Below are positions 48,000 through 61,271 of a DNA stretch of 64,000 nucleotides, one piece after another. The position numbers and the translations under genes were made by a program. Origin of the DNA: Antitrichia curtipendula (taxonomy: Eukaryota > Streptophyta > Bryopsida > Hypnales > Leucodontaceae); NCBI GenBank assembly GCA_951230915.1, contig OX579641.1, positions 21,306,254-21,370,253 of the forward strand, written 5' to 3'. Numbering within the stretch: the first letter of the stretch is position 1; the number at the start of each line of letters is the position of its first letter. Below the pieces are notes generated by a model that was not told the DNA's origin, did not search any database, and was given only the letters and a program-made list of their open reading frames with translations.

Positions 48000-48470
48000 C
48001 CACCACCATCCGAGGTCGCCCAAGACGAGAGGTCGCCTTAAGAGGTCGCCCAAGACGAGAGGTCACCTTAAGAGGTCGCCCAAGACAAGAGGTCGCCTAC
48101 CCGCAGTTGCCTAGACCCGAAATTGGTCCTTAAACACAAAATTTGTCCACTTTTGAGACAAAGACAAAAGAAGGGCTTCCACCACCATCCGAGGTCGCCC
48201 AAGACGAGAGGTCGCCTTAAGAGGTCGCCCAAGATGAGAGGTCGGCTTAAGAGGTCGCCCAAGACGAGAGGTCACCTTAAGAGGTCGCCCTAGACAAGAG
48301 GTTGCCTACCCGCAATCGCCTAGCCCCGAAATCGCTCCTTAAATACAAAATTTGATTAATTTTGAGACATAGACAAAAGAAGGGCTTCCACCACCATCCG
48401 AGGTCGCCCAAGACAAGAGGTCGCCTTAACAGGTCGCCCAAGACGAGAGGTCACCTTAAGAGGTCGCCCA
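48000..48470 (+). repeat. Segment shared with 56,157-56,627
   Basis: The broken dyad tttgtccactttt is followed by the 209-bp monomer with gaggtcggc and then the gagacata linker. This order is found here and 8,157 bp downstream (gagacata at 48,364 and 56,521). Confidence 0.75.
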
Positions 48471-48900
48471 AGATAAGAGGTCGCCTACCCGCAGTCGCCT
48501 AGACCCGAAATCGCTCCTTAAATACAAAATTTGATTAATTTTGAGACATAGACAAAAGAAGGGCTTCCACCACCATCCGAGGTCGCCCAAGACAAGAGGT
48601 CGCCTTAACAGGTCGCCCAAGACGAGAGGTCACCTTAAGAGGTCGCCCTAGACAAGAGGTTGCCTACCCGCAATCGCCTAGCCCCGAAATCGCTCCTTAA
48701 ATACAAAATTTGATTAATTTTGAGACATAGACAAAAGAAGGGCTTCCACCACCATCCGAGGTCGCCCAAGACAAGAGGTCGCCTTAACAGGTCGCCCAAG
48801 ACGAGAGGTCACCTTAAGAGGTCGCCCAAGATAAGAGGTCGCCTACCCGCAGTTGCCTAGACCCGAAATTGGTCCTTAAACACAAAATTTGACCAATTTT
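48364..48900 (+). repeat. Three consecutive 179-bp monomers with the gagacatagac linker
   Basis: The linker gagacata (usual gagacaaa) occurs at 48,364, 48,543 and 48,722, exactly one monomer apart each time. The related region near 56,521 has only one. This is a clean case of a rare variant being amplified locally at single-monomer scale. The three differ in their tails, so it was not a simple exact triplication. Confidence 0.85.
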
Positions 48901-49439
48901 GAGACAAAGACAAAAGAAGGGCTTCCACCACCATCCGAGGTCGCCCAAGACAAGAGGTCACCTTAAGAGGTCGCCCAAGATAAGAGGCCGCTTACCCGCA
49001 GTCGCCTAGATTCGAAATCGCTCCTTTAAAACAAAATTTGACCAATTTTGAGACAAAGACAAAAGAAGGGCTCCCACCACCATCCAAGGTCGCCCAAGAC
49101 GAGAGGTCGCCTTAAGAGGTCGCCCAAGACGAGAGGTCACCTTAAGAGGTCGCCCAAGACAAGAGGTCGCCTACCCGCAGTTGCCTAGACCCGAAATTGG
49201 TCCTTAAACACAAAATTTGACCAATTTTGAGACAAAGACAAAAGAAGGGCTTCCACCACCATCCGAGGTCGCCCAAGACGAGAGGTCGCCTTAAGAGGTC
49301 GCCCAAGATGAGAGGTCGGCTTAAGAGGTCGCCCAAGACGAGAGGTCACCTTAAGAGGTCGCCCTAGACAAGAGGTTGCCTACCCGCAATCGCCTAGCCC
49401 CGAAATCGCTCCTTAAATACAAAATTTGATTAATTTTGA

Positions 49440-50150
49440 GACAAAGACAAAAGAAGGGCTTCCACCACCATCCGAGGTCGCCCAAGACAAGAGGTCACCT
49501 TAAGAGGTCGCCCAAGATAAGAGGTCGCTTACCCGCAGTCGCCTAGATTCGAAATCGCTCCTTTAAAACAAAATTTGACCAATTTTGAGGCAAAGACAAA
49601 AGAAGGGCTCCCACCACCATCCGAGGTCGCCCAAGACGAGAGGTCGCCTTAAGAGGTCGCCCAAGATGAGAGGTCGGCTTAAGAGGTCGCCCAAGACGAG
49701 AGGTCACCTTAAGAGGTCGCCCTAGACAAGAGGTTGCCTACCCGCAATCGCCTAGACCCGAAATCGCTCCTTAAATACAAAATTTGATTAATTTTGAGAC
49801 AAAGACAAAAGAAGGGCTTCCACCACCATCCGAGGTCGCCCAAGACAAGAGGTCACCTTAAGAGGTCGCCCAAGATAAGAGGTCGCTTACCCGCAGTCGC
49901 CTAGATTCGAAATCGCTCCTTTAAAACAAAATTTGACCAATTTTGAGGCAAAGACAAAAGAAGGGCTCCCACCACCATCCGAGGTCGCCCAAGACGAGAG
50001 GTCGCCTTAGGAGGTCGCCCAAGATGAGAGGTCGGCTTAAGAGGTCGCCCAAGACGAGAGGTCACCTTAAGAGGTCGCCCTAGACAAGAGGTTGCCTATC
50101 CGCAATCGCCTAGCCCCGAAATCGCTCCTTAAATACAAAATTTGACCAAT
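49440..50150 (+). repeat. 358-bp dimer repeated twice
   Basis: A 149-bp 'gattcg'-type monomer followed by a 209-bp monomer (total 358 bp) is tandemly doubled. Both copies share the rare ttttgaggcaaagac (49,587 and 49,945). Private changes include ccttaggaggtcgcc near 50,008 and cctagacccg near 49,752 (cctagccccg in the second). Confidence 0.86.
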
Positions 50151-53070
50151 TTTGAGACAAAGACAAAAGAAGGGCTTCCACCACCATCCGAGGTTGCCCA
50201 AGACAAGAGGTCACCTTAAGAGGTCGCCCAAGATAAGAGGTCGCCTACCCGCAGTGGCCTAGACCCGAAATCGCTCCTTAAAAACAAAATTTGACCAATT
50301 TTGAGATAAAGACAAAAGAAGGGCTCCCACCACCATCCGAGGTCGCCCAAGACGAGAGGTCGCCTTAAGAGGTCGCCCAAGACGAGAGGTCACCTTAAGA
50401 GGTCGCCCAAGACAAGAGGTCGCCTACCCGCAGTTGCCTAGACCCGAAATTGGTCCTTAAACACAAAATTTGACCAATTTTGAGACAAAGACAAAAGAAG
50501 GGCTCCCACCACCACCCGAGGTCGTCCAAGACGAGAGGTCGCCTTAAGAGGTCGCCCTAGACAAGAGGTGACCTACCCGCAATCGCCTAGCCCCGAAATC
50601 GCTCCTTAAATACAAAATTTGATTAATTTTGAGACAAAGACAAAAGAAGGGCTTCCACCACCATCCGAGGTCGCCCAAGACCAGAGGTCACCTTAAGAGG
50701 TCGCCCAAGATAAGAGGCCGCTTACCCGCAGTCGCCTAGATTCGAAATCGCTCCTTTAAAACAAAATTTGACCAATTTTGAGACAAAGACAAAAGAAGGG
50801 CTCCCACCACCATCCGAGGTCGCCCAAGACGAGAGGTCGCCTTAAGAGGTCGCCCAAGACGAGAGGTCACCTTAAGAGGTCGCCCAAGACAAGAGGTCGC
50901 CTACCCGCAGTTGCCTAGACCCGAAATTGGTCCTTAAACACAAAATTTGACCAATTTTGAGACAAAGACAAAAGAAGGGCTCCCACCACCATCCGAGGTC
51001 GCCCAAGACGAGAGGTCGCCTTAAAAGGTCGCCCAAGACGAGAGGTCACCTTAAGAGGTCGCCCAAGACAAGAGGTCGCCTACCCGCAGTTGCCTAGACC
51101 CGAAATTGGTCCTTAAACACAAAATTTGACCAATTTTGAGACAAAGACAAAAGAAGGGCTCCCACCACCATCTGAGGTCGCCCAAGACAAGAGGTCGCCT
51201 TAAGAGGTCGCCCAAGACGAGAGGTCACCTTAAGAGGTCGCCCAAGATAAGAGGTCGCCTACCCGCAGTCGCCTAGACCCGAAATCGCTCCTTAAACACA
51301 AAATTTGACCAATTTTGAGACAAAGACAAAAGAAGGGCTTCCACCACCATCCGAGGTCGCCCAAGACCAGAGGTCACCTTAAGAGGTCGCCCAAAATAAG
51401 AGGTCGCCTACCCGCAGTGGCCTAGACCCGAAATCGCTCCTTAAAAACAAAATTTGACCAATTTTGAGATAAAGACAAAAGAAGGGCTCCCACCACCATC
51501 CGAGGTCGCCCAAGACGAGAGGTCGCCTTAAGAGGTCGCCCAAGACGAGAGGTCACCTTAAGAGGTCGCCCAAGACAAGAGGTCGCCTACCCGCAGTTGC
51601 CTAGACCCGAAATTGGTCCTTAAACACAAAATTTGACCAATTTTGAGACAAAGACAAAAGAAGGGCTCCCACCACCACCCGAGGTCGTCCAAGACGAGAG
51701 GTCGCCTTAAGAGGTCGCCCTAGACAAGAGGTTGCCTACCCGCAATCGCCTAGCCCCGAAATCGCTCCTTAAATACAAAATTTGACCAATTTTGAGACAA
51801 AGACAAAAGAAGGGCTTCCACCACCATCCGAGGTCGCCCAAGACGAGAGGTCGCCTTAAGAGGTCGCCCAAGATGAGAGGTCGGCTTAAGAGGTCGCCCA
51901 AGACGAGAGGTCACCTTAAGAGGTCGCCCATATCAAGAGGTTGCCTACCCGCAATCGCCTAGCCCCGAAATCGCTCCTTAAATACAAAATTTGATTAATT
52001 TTGAGACAAAGACAAAAGAAGGGCTTCCACCACCATCCGAGGTCGCCCAAGACAAGAGGTCGCCTTAAAAGGTCGCCCAAGATGAGAGGTCGGCTTAAGA
52101 GGTCGCCCAAGACGAGAGGTCACCTTAAGAGGTCGCCCTAGACAAGAGGTTGCCTACCCGCAATCGCCTAGCCCCGAAATCGCTCCTTAAATACAAAATT
52201 TGACCAATTTTGAGACAAAGACAAAAGAAGGGCTTCCACCACCATCCGAGGTCGCCCAAGACGAGAGGTCGCCTTAAGAGGTCGCCCAAGATGAGAGGTC
52301 CGCTTAAGAGGTCGCCCAAGACGAGAGGTCACCTTAAGAGGTCGCCCTAGAGAAGAGGTTGCCTACCCGCAATCGCCTAGCCCCGAAATCGCTCCTTAAA
52401 TACAAAATTTGACCAATTTTGAGACAAAGACAAAAGAAGGGCTTCCACCACCATCCGAGGACGCCCAAGACGAGAGGTCGCCTTAAGAGGTCGCCCAAGA
52501 CGAGAGGTCACCTTATGAGGTCGCCCAAGACAAGAGGTCGCCTACCCGCAGTGGCCTAGACCCGAAATCGCTCCTTAAAAACAAAATTTGACCAATTTTG
52601 AGATAAAGACAAAAGAAGGGCTCCCACCACCATCCGAGGTCGCCCAAGACGAGAGGTCGCCTTAAGAGGTCGCCCAAGACGAGAGGTCACCTTATGAGGT
52701 CGCCCAAGACAAGAGGTCGCCTACCCGCAGTTGCCTAGACCCGAAATTGGTCCTTAAACACAAAATTTGACCAATTTTGAGACAAAGACAAAAGAAGGGC
52801 TTCCACCACCATCCGAGGTCGCCCAAGACAAGAGGTCACCTTAAAAAGTCGCCCAAGACAAGAGGTCGCCTATCCGTAGTCGCCTAGACCCGAAATCGCT
52901 CCTTAAACACAAAATTTGACCAATTTTGAGACAACGACAAATGAAGGGCTTCCACCACCATCCGAGGTCGCCCAAGACGAGAGGTCACCTTAAGAGGTCG
53001 CCCAAGATGAGAGGTCGGCTTAAGAGGTCGCCCAAGACGAGAGGTCACCTTAAGAGGTCGCCCTAGACAA
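50150..53070 (+). repeat. About 3-kb segment repeated from 39.2-42.3 kb (copy 2)
   Basis: Partner of the previous entry. It has a single catctgagg monomer where the other has two. It carries its own variants, such as gccttaaaagg (near 51,022), ccaaaataagagg (near 51,392) and cccatatcaagagg (near 51,928). Confidence 0.74.
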
Positions 53071-53583
53071 GAGGTTGCCTACCCGCAATCGCCTAGCCCC
53101 GAAATCGCTCCTTAAATACAAAATTTGATTAATTTTGAGACAAAGACAAAAGAAGGGCTCCCACCACCATCCGAGGTCGCCCAAGACGAGAGGTCGCCTT
53201 AAGAGGTCGCCCAAGACGAGAGGTCACCTTAAGAGGTCGCCCAAGACAAGAGGTCGCCTACCCGCAGTTGCCTAGACCCGAAATTGGTCCTTAAACACAA
53301 AATTTGACCAATTTTGAGACAAAGACAAAAGAAGGGCTCCCACCACCACCCGAGGTCGTCCAAGACGAGAGGTCGCCTTAAGAGGTCGCCCTAGACAAGA
53401 GGTTGCCTACCCGCAATCGCCTAGCCCCGAAATTGCTCCTTAAAAACAAAACTTGACCAATTTTGAGACAAAGACAAAACAAGGGCTCCCACCACCATCC
53501 GAGGTCGCCCAAGACAAGAGGTCGCCTACCCGCAGTTGCCTAGACCCGAAATTGCTCCTTAAACACAAAATTTGACCAATTTT

Positions 53584-53775
53584 GAGACAAAGACAAAAGA
53601 AGGGCTTCCACCACCATCCGAGGTCGCCCAAGACAAGAGGTCACCTTAAGAGGTCGCCTTAAGAGGTCGCCCAAGACCAGAGGTCACCTTAAGAGGTCGC
53701 CGAAGACAAGAGGTCGCCTATCCGTAGTCGCCAAAACCCGAAAGCGCTCCTTAAAAACAAAATTTGACCAATTTT
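53584..53775 (+). repeat. 192-bp monomer with one extra 13-mer
   Basis: The gagac-to-gagac distance is 192 bp (179 + 13). The middle reads aggtcaccttaag, aggtcgccttaag, aggtcgcccaagaccag, so an unpaired 13-mer is inserted. The same ccagag and gccgaagac markers occur in the 235-bp monomer at 3,981-4,215 and the two 192-bp monomers near 58.5 and 59.6 kb, suggesting one lineage. Confidence 0.85.
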
Positions 53776-54519
53776 GAGACAAAAACAAAAGAAGGGCTCC
53801 CACCACCATCCGAGGTCGCCCAAGACGAGAGGTCGCCTTAAGAGGTCGCCCAAGACGAGAGGTCACCTTATGAGGTCGCCCAAGACAAGAGGTCGCCTAC
53901 CCGCAGTTGCCCAGACCCGAAATTGGTCCTTAAACACAAAATTTGACCAATTTTGAGACAAAGACAAAAGAAGGGCTTCCACCACCATCCGAGGTCGCCC
54001 AAGACGAGAGGTCGCCTTAAGAGGTCGCCCAAGATGAGAGGTCGGCTTAAGAGGTCGCCCAAGACGAGAGGTCACCTTAAGAGGTCGCCCTAGACAAGTG
54101 GTTGCCTACCCGCAATCGCCTAGCCCCGAAATCGCTCCTTAAATACAAAATTTGACCAATTTTGAGACAAAGACAAAAGAAGGGCTTCCACCACCATCCG
54201 AGGTCGCCCAAGACGAGAGGTCGCCTTAAGAGGTCGCCCAAGATGAGAGGTCGGCTTAAGAGGTCGCCCAAGACGAGAGGTCACCTTAAGAGGTCGCCCT
54301 AGACAAGAGGTTGCCTACCCGCAATCGCCTAGCCCCGGAATCGCTCCTTAAATACAAAATTTGATTAATTTTGAGACAAAGACAAAAGAAGGGCTTCCAC
54401 CACCATCCGAGGTCGCCCAAGACAATAGGTCACCTTAAAAAGTCGCCCAAGACAAGAGGTCGCCTATCCGTAGTCGCCTAGACCCGAAATCGCTCCTTAA
54501 ACACAAAATTTGATTAATT

Positions 54520-55080
54520 TTGAGACAAAGACAAAAGAAGGGCTTCCACCACCATCCGAGGTCGCCCAAGACAAGAGGTCACCTTAAGAGGTCGCCCAAG
54601 ATAAGAGGTCGCCTACCCGCAGTCGCCTAGACCCGAAAGCGCTCCTTAAAAACAAAATTTGACCAATTTTGAGACAAAGACAAAAGAAGGGCTCCCACCA
54701 CCATCCGAGGTCGCCCAAGACGAGAGGTCGCCTTAAGAGGTCGCCCAAGACGAGAGGTCGCCTTAAGAGGTCGCCCAAGACGAGAGGTCACCTTAAGAGG
54801 TCGCCCAAGCCAAGAGGTCGCCTACCCGCAGTTGCCTAGACCCGAAATTGGTCCTTAAACACAAAATTTGACCAACTTTGAGACAAAGACAAAAGAAGGG
54901 CTCCCACCACCATCCGAGGTCGCCCAAGACGAGAGGTCGCCTTAAGAGGTCGCCCAAGACGAGAGGTCACCTTAACAGGTCGCCCAAGACAAGAGGTCGC
55001 CTACCCGCAGTTGCCTAGACCCGAAATTGGTCCTTAAACACAAAATTTGTCCACTTTTGAGACAAAGACAAAAGAAGGGC
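54520..55080 (+). repeat. Segment shared with 63,288-63,848
   Basis: The order of gaaagcgctcc tail, four-subrepeat monomer, rare cccaagccaagagg (54,809 and 63,577), caccttaacagg and the broken dyad tttgtccactttt (55,048 and 63,816) recurs at offset 8,768. Confidence 0.8.
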
Positions 55081-56156
55081 TTCCACCACCATCCGAGGTC
55101 GCCCAAGACAAGAGGTCGCCTTAAGAGGTCGCCCAAGACAAGAGGTCACCTTAAGAGGTCGCCCAAGATAAGAGGTCGCTTACCCGCAGTCGCCTAGATT
55201 CGAAATCGCTCCTTTAAAACAAAATTTGACCAATTTTGAGACAAAGACAAAAGAAGGGCTCCCACCACCATCCGAGGTCGCCCAAGACGAGAGGTCGCCT
55301 TAAGAGGTCGCCCAAGATGAGAGGTCGGCTTAAGAGGTCGCCCAAGACGAGAGGTCACCTTAAGAGGTCGCCCTAGACAAGAGGTTGCCTACCCGCAATC
55401 GCCTAGCCCCGAAATCGCTCCTTAAATACAAAATTTGACCAATTTTGAGACAAAGACAAAAGAAGGGCTTCCACCACCATCCGAGGTTGCCCAAGACAAG
55501 AGGTCACCTTAAGAGGTCGCCCAAGACGAGAGGTCACCTTATGAGGTCGCCCAAGACAAGAGGTCGCCTACCCGCAGTTGCCTAGACCCGAAATTGGTCC
55601 TTAAACACAAAATTTGACCAATTTTGAGACAAAGACAAAAGAAGGGCTTCCACCACCATCCGAGGTCGCCCAAGACAAGAGGTCACCTTAAAAAGTCGCC
55701 CAAGACAAGAGGTCGCCTATCCGTAGTCGCCTAGACCCGAAATCGCTCCTTAAACACAAAATTTGACCAATTTTGAGACAAAGACAAAAGAAGGGCTTCC
55801 ACCACCATCCGAGGTCGCCCAAGACAAGAGGTCACCTTAAGAGGTCGCCCAAGATAAGAGGTCGCCTACCCGCAGTCGCCTAGACCCGAAAGCGCTCCTT
55901 AAATACAAAATTTGACCAATTTTGAGACAAAGACAAAAGAAGGGCTCCCACCACCATCCGAGGTCGCCCAAGACGAGAGGTCGCCTTAAGAGGTCGCCCA
56001 AGACGAGAGGTCGCCTTAAGAGGTCGCCCAAGACGAGAGGTCACCTTAAGAGGTCGCCCAAGACAAGAGGTCGCCTACCCCCAGTTGCCTAGACCCGAAA
56101 TTGGTCCTTAAACACAAAATTTGACCAATTTTGAGACAAAGACAAAAGAAGGGCTC

Positions 56157-56627
56157 CCACCACCATCCGAGGTCGCCCAAGACGAGAGGTCGCCTTAAGA
56201 GGTCGCCCAAGACGAGAGGTCACCTTAAGAGGTCGCCCAAGACAAGAGGTCGCCTACCCGCAGTTGCCTAGACCCGAAATTGGTCCTTAAACACAAAATT
56301 TGTCCACTTTTGAGACAAAGACAAAAGAAGGGCTTCCACCACCATCCGAGGTCGCCCAAGACGAGAGGTCGCCTTAAGAGGTCGCCCAAGATGAGAGGTC
56401 GGCTTAAGAGGTCGCCCAAGACGAGAGGTCACCTTAAGAGGTCGCCCTAGACAAGAGGTTGCCTACCCGCAATCGCCTAGCCCCGAAATCGCTCCTTAAA
56501 TACAAAATTTGATTAATTTTGAGACATAGACAAAAGAAGGGCTTCCACCACCATCCGAGGTCGCCCAAGACAAGAGGTCGCCTTAACAGGTCGCCCAAGA
56601 CGAGAGGTCACCTTAAGAGGTCGCCCA
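56157..56627 (+). repeat. Segment shared with 48,000-48,470
   Basis: Downstream partner at offset 8,157. A further relative of its first part, with the broken dyad and the gaggtcggc monomer, closes the window at about 63,700-64,000 (offset near 7,515). Confidence 0.74.
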
Positions 56628-58548
56628 AGATAAGAGGTCGCCTACCCGCAGTCGCCTAGACCCGAAATCGCTCCTTAAAAACAAAATTTGACCAATTTTG
56701 AGACAAAGACAAAAGAAGGGCTCCCACCACCATCCGAGGTCGCCCAAGACGAGAGGTCGCCTTAAGAGGTCGCCCAAGACGAGAGGTCACCTTAAGAGGT
56801 CGCCCAAGACAAGAGGTCGCCTACCCGCAGTTGCCTAGACCCGAAATTGGTCCTTAAACACAAAATTTGTCCACTTTTGAGACAAAGACAAAAGAAGGGC
56901 TTCCACCACCATCCGAGGTCGCCCAAGACAAGAGGTCACCTTAAGAGGTCGCCCAAGATAAGAGGTCGCTTACCCGCAGTCGCCTAGATTCGAAATCGCT
57001 CCTTTAAAACAAAATTTGACCAATTTTGAGACAAAGACAAAAGAAGGGCTCCCACCACCATCCGAGGTCGCCCAAGACGAGAGGTCCCCTTAAGAGGTCG
57101 CCCAAGATGAGAGGTCGGCTTAAGAGGTCGCCCAAGACGAGAGGTCACCTTAAGAGGTCGCCCAAGACAAGAGGTTGCCTACCCGCAATCGCCTAGCCCC
57201 GAAATCGCTCCTTAAATACAAAATTTGACCAATTTTGAGACAAAGACAAAAGAAGGGCTTCCACCACCATCCGAGGTTGCCCAAGACAAGAGGTCACCTT
57301 AAGAGGTCGCCCAAGATAAGAGGTCGCCTACCCGTAGTGGCCTAGACCCGAAATCGCTCCTTAAAAACAAAATTTGACCAATTTTGAGATAAAGACAAAA
57401 GAAGGGCTCCCACCACCATCCGAGGTCGCCCAAGACGAGAGGTCGCCTTTAGAGGTCGCCCAAGACGAGAGGTCACCTTAAGAGGTCGCCCAAGACAAGA
57501 GGTCGCCTACCCGCAGTTGCCTAGACCCGAAATTGGTCCTTAAACACAAAATTTGACCAATTTTGAGACAAAGACAAAAGAAGGGCTTCCACCACCATCC
57601 GAGGTCGCCCAAGACAAGAGGTCACCTTAAAAAGTCGCCCAAGACAAGAGGTCGCCTATCCGTAGTCGCCTAGACCCGAAATCGCTCCTTAAACACAAAA
57701 TTTGACCAATTTTGAGACAAAGACAAAAGAAGGGCTCCCACCACCATCCGAGGTCGCCCAAGACGAGAGGTCGCCTTAAGAGGTCGCCCAAGATAATAGG
57801 TCGCCTACCCGCAGTCGCCTAGACCCGAAAGCGCTCCTTAAAAACAAAATTTGACCAATTTTGAGACAAAGACAAAAGAAGGGCTCCCACCACCATCCGA
57901 GGTCGCCCAAGACGAGAGGTCGCCTTAAGAGGTCGCCCAAGACGAGAGGTCACCTTATGAGGTCGCCCAAGACAAGAGGTCGCCTACCCGTAGTTGCCTA
58001 GACCCGAAATTGGTCCTTAAACACAAAATTTGACCAATTTTGAGACAAAGACAAAAGAAGGGCTTCCACCACCATCCGAGGTCGCCCAAGACAAGAGGTC
58101 ACCTTAAAAAGTCGCCCAAGACAAGAGGTCGCCTATCCGTAGTCGCCTAGACCCGAAATCGCTCCTTAAACACAAAATTTGACCAATTTTGAGACAAAGA
58201 CAAAAGAAGGGCTTCCACCACCATCCGAGGTCGCCCAAGACAAGAGGTCACCTTAAGAGGTCGCCCAAGATAAGAGGTCGCCTACCCGCAGTCGCCTAGA
58301 CCCGAAAGCGCTCCTTAAAAACAGAATTTGACCAATTTTGGGACAAAGACAAAAGAAGGGCTCCCACCACCATCCGAGGTCGCCCAAGACGAGAGGTCGC
58401 CTTAAGAGGTCGCCCAAGGCGAGAGGTCGCCCTAAGAGGTCGCCCAAGACGAGAGGTCACCTTAAGAGGTCGCCCAAGACAAGAGGTCGCCTACCCGCAG
58501 TTGCCTAGACCCGAAATTGCTCCTTAAACACAAAATTTGACCAATTTT

Positions 58549-60655
58549 GAGACAAAGACAAAAGAAGGGCTTCCACCACCATCCGAGGTCGCCCAAGACA
58601 AGAGGTCACCTTAAGTGGTCGCCTTAAGAGGTCGCCCAAGACCAGAGGTCACCTTAAGAGGTCGCCGAAGACAAGAGGTTGCCTATCCGTAGTCGCCTAG
58701 ACCCGAAATCGCTCCTTTAAAACAAAATTTGACCAATTTTGAGACAAAGACAAAAGAAGGGCTCCCACCACCATCCGAGGTCGCCCAAGACGAGAGGTCG
58801 CCTTAAGAGGTCGCCCAAGACGAGAGGTCACCTTATGAGGTCGCCCAAGACAAGAGGTCGCCTACCCGCAGTTGCCTAGACCCGAAATTGGTCCTTAAAC
58901 ACAAAATTTGACCAATTTTGAGACAAATACAAAAGAAGGGCTTCCACCACCATCCGAGGTCGCCCAAGACAAGAGGTCACCTTAAAAAGTCGCCCAAGAC
59001 AAGAGGTCGCCTATCCGTAGTCGCCTAGACCCGAAATCGCTCCTTAAACACAAAATTTGACCAATTTTGAGACAAAGACAAAAGAAGGGCTCCCACCACC
59101 ATCCGAGGTCGCCCAAGACGAGAGGTCGCCTTAAGAGGTCGCCCAAGATAATAGGTCGCCTACCCGCAGTCGCCTAGACCCGAAAGCGCTCCTTAAAAAC
59201 AAAATTTGACCAATTTTGAGACAAAGACAAAAGAAGGGCTCCCACCACCATCCGAGGTCGCCCAAGACGAGAGGTCGCCTTAAGAGGTCGCCCAAGACGA
59301 GAGGTCACCTTAAGAGGTCGCCCAAGATAAGAGGTCGCCTACCCGCAGTGGCCTACACCCGAAATTGCTCCTTAAAAACAAAATTTGACCAATTTTGAGA
59401 CAAAGACAAAAGAAGGGTTTCCACCACCATCCGAGGTCGCCCAAGACGAGAGGTCGCCTTAAGAGGTCGCCCAAGATGAGAGGTCGGCTTAAGAGGTCGC
59501 CCAAGACGAGAGGTCACCTTAAGAGGTCGCCCAAGACAAGAGGTCGCCTACCCGCAGTTGCCTAGACCCGAAATTGCTCCTTAAACACAAAATTTGACCA
59601 ATTTTGAGACAAAGACAAAAGAAGGGCTTCCACCACCATCCGAGGTCGCCCAAGACAAGAGGTCACCTTAAGTGGTCGCCTTAAGAGGTCGCCCAAGACC
59701 AGAGGTCACCTTAAGAGGTCGCCGAAGACAAGAGGTTGCCTATCCGTAGTCGCCTAGACCCGAAATCGCTCCTTTAAAACAAAATTTGACCAATTTTGAG
59801 ACAAAGACAAAAGAAGGGCTCCCACCACCATCCGAGGTCGCCCAAGACGAGAGGTCGCCTTAAGAGGTCGCCCAAGACGAGAGGTCACCTTATGAGGTCG
59901 CCCAAGACAAGAGGTCGCCTACCCGCAGTTGCCTAGACCCGAAATTGCTCCTTAAACACAAAATTTGACCAATTTTGAGACAAAGACAAAAGAAGGGCTC
60001 CCACCACCATCCGAGGTCGCCCAAGACGAGAGGTCGCCTTAAGAGGTCGCCCAAGACGAGAGGTCACCTTATGAGGTCGCCCAAGACAAGAGGTCGCCTA
60101 CCCGCAGTTGCCTAGACCCGAAATTGGTCCTTAAACACAAAATTTGACCAATTTTGAGACAAATACAAAAGAAGGGCTTCCACCACCATCCGAGGTCGCC
60201 CAAGACAAGAGGTCACCTTAAAAAGTCGCCCAAGACAAGAGGTCGCCTATCCGTAGTCGCCTAGACCCGAAATCGCTCCTTAAACACAAAATTTGACCAA
60301 TTTTGAGACAAAGACAAAAGAAGGGCTCCCACCACCATCCGAGGTCGCCCAAGACGAGAGGTCGCCTTAAGAGGTCGCCCAAGATAATAGGTCGCCTACC
60401 CGCAGTCGCCTAGACCCGAAAGCGCTCCTTAAAAACAAAATTTGACCAATTTTGAGACAAAGACAAAAGAAGGGCTCCCACCACCATCCGAGGTCGCCCA
60501 AGACGAGAGGTCGCCTTAAGAGGTCGCCCAAGACGAGAGGTCACCTTAAGAGGTCGCCCAAGATAAGAGGTCGCCTACCCGCAGTGGCCTAGACCCGAAA
60601 TTGCTCCTTAAACACAAAATTTGACCAATTTTGAGACAAAGACAAAAGAAGGGCT
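58549..60655 (+). repeat. 1,057-bp higher-order repeat, two copies, the second with an extra monomer
   Basis: The 192-bp monomer with cttaagtggtcgcc (gtggtc at 58,615 and 59,672) marks copies 1,057 bp apart (five monomers' worth of 179 bp plus 162). Later markers, gagacaaatacaaaag (58,921 and 60,157) and gataataggtcg (59,147 and 60,383), are 1,236 bp apart because a 179-bp monomer near 59,930-60,110 is present only in the second copy. Confidence 0.84.
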
Positions 60656-61210
60656 TCCACCACCATCCGAGGTCGCCCAAGACAAGAGGTCGCCTTAAGA
60701 GGTCGCCCAAGACGAGAGGTCACCTTATGAGGTCGCCCAAGACAAGAGGTCGCCTACCCGCAGTTGCCTAGACCCGAAATTGGTCCTTAAACACAAAATT
60801 TGACCAATTTTGAGACAAATACAAAAGAAGGGCTTCCACCACCATCCGAGGTCGCCCAAGACAAGAGGTCACCTTAAAAAGTCGCCCAAGACAAGAGGTC
60901 GCCTATCCGTAGTCGCCTAGACCCGAAATCGCTCCTTAAACACAAAATTTGACCAATTTTGAGACAAAGACAAAAGAAGGGCTCCCACCACCATCCGAGG
61001 TCGCCCAAGACGAGAGGTCGCCTTAAGAGGTCGCCCAAGATAATAGGTCGCCTACCCGCAGTCGCCTAGACCCGAAAGCGCTCCTTAAAAACAAAATTTG
61101 ACCAATTTTGAGACAAAGACAAAAGAAGGGCTCCCACCACCATCCGAGGTCGCCCAAGACGAGAGGTCGCCTTAAGAGGTCGCCCAAGACGAGAGGTCAC
61201 CTTAAGAGGT
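59935..61210 (+). repeat. 656-bp higher-order repeat, two copies
   Basis: Four monomers (179 + 179 + 149 + 149 = 656 bp) are repeated directly. Markers are agacaaatac (60,157 and 60,813) and gataatagg (60,383 and 61,039). This unit overlaps the second 1,057-bp copy, so the region has undergone at least two rounds of duplication with different endpoints. Confidence 0.87.
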
Positions 61211-61271
61211 CGCCGAAGATAAGAGGTCGCCTACCCGCAGTCGCCTATACCCGAAATCGCTCGTTAAAAAC

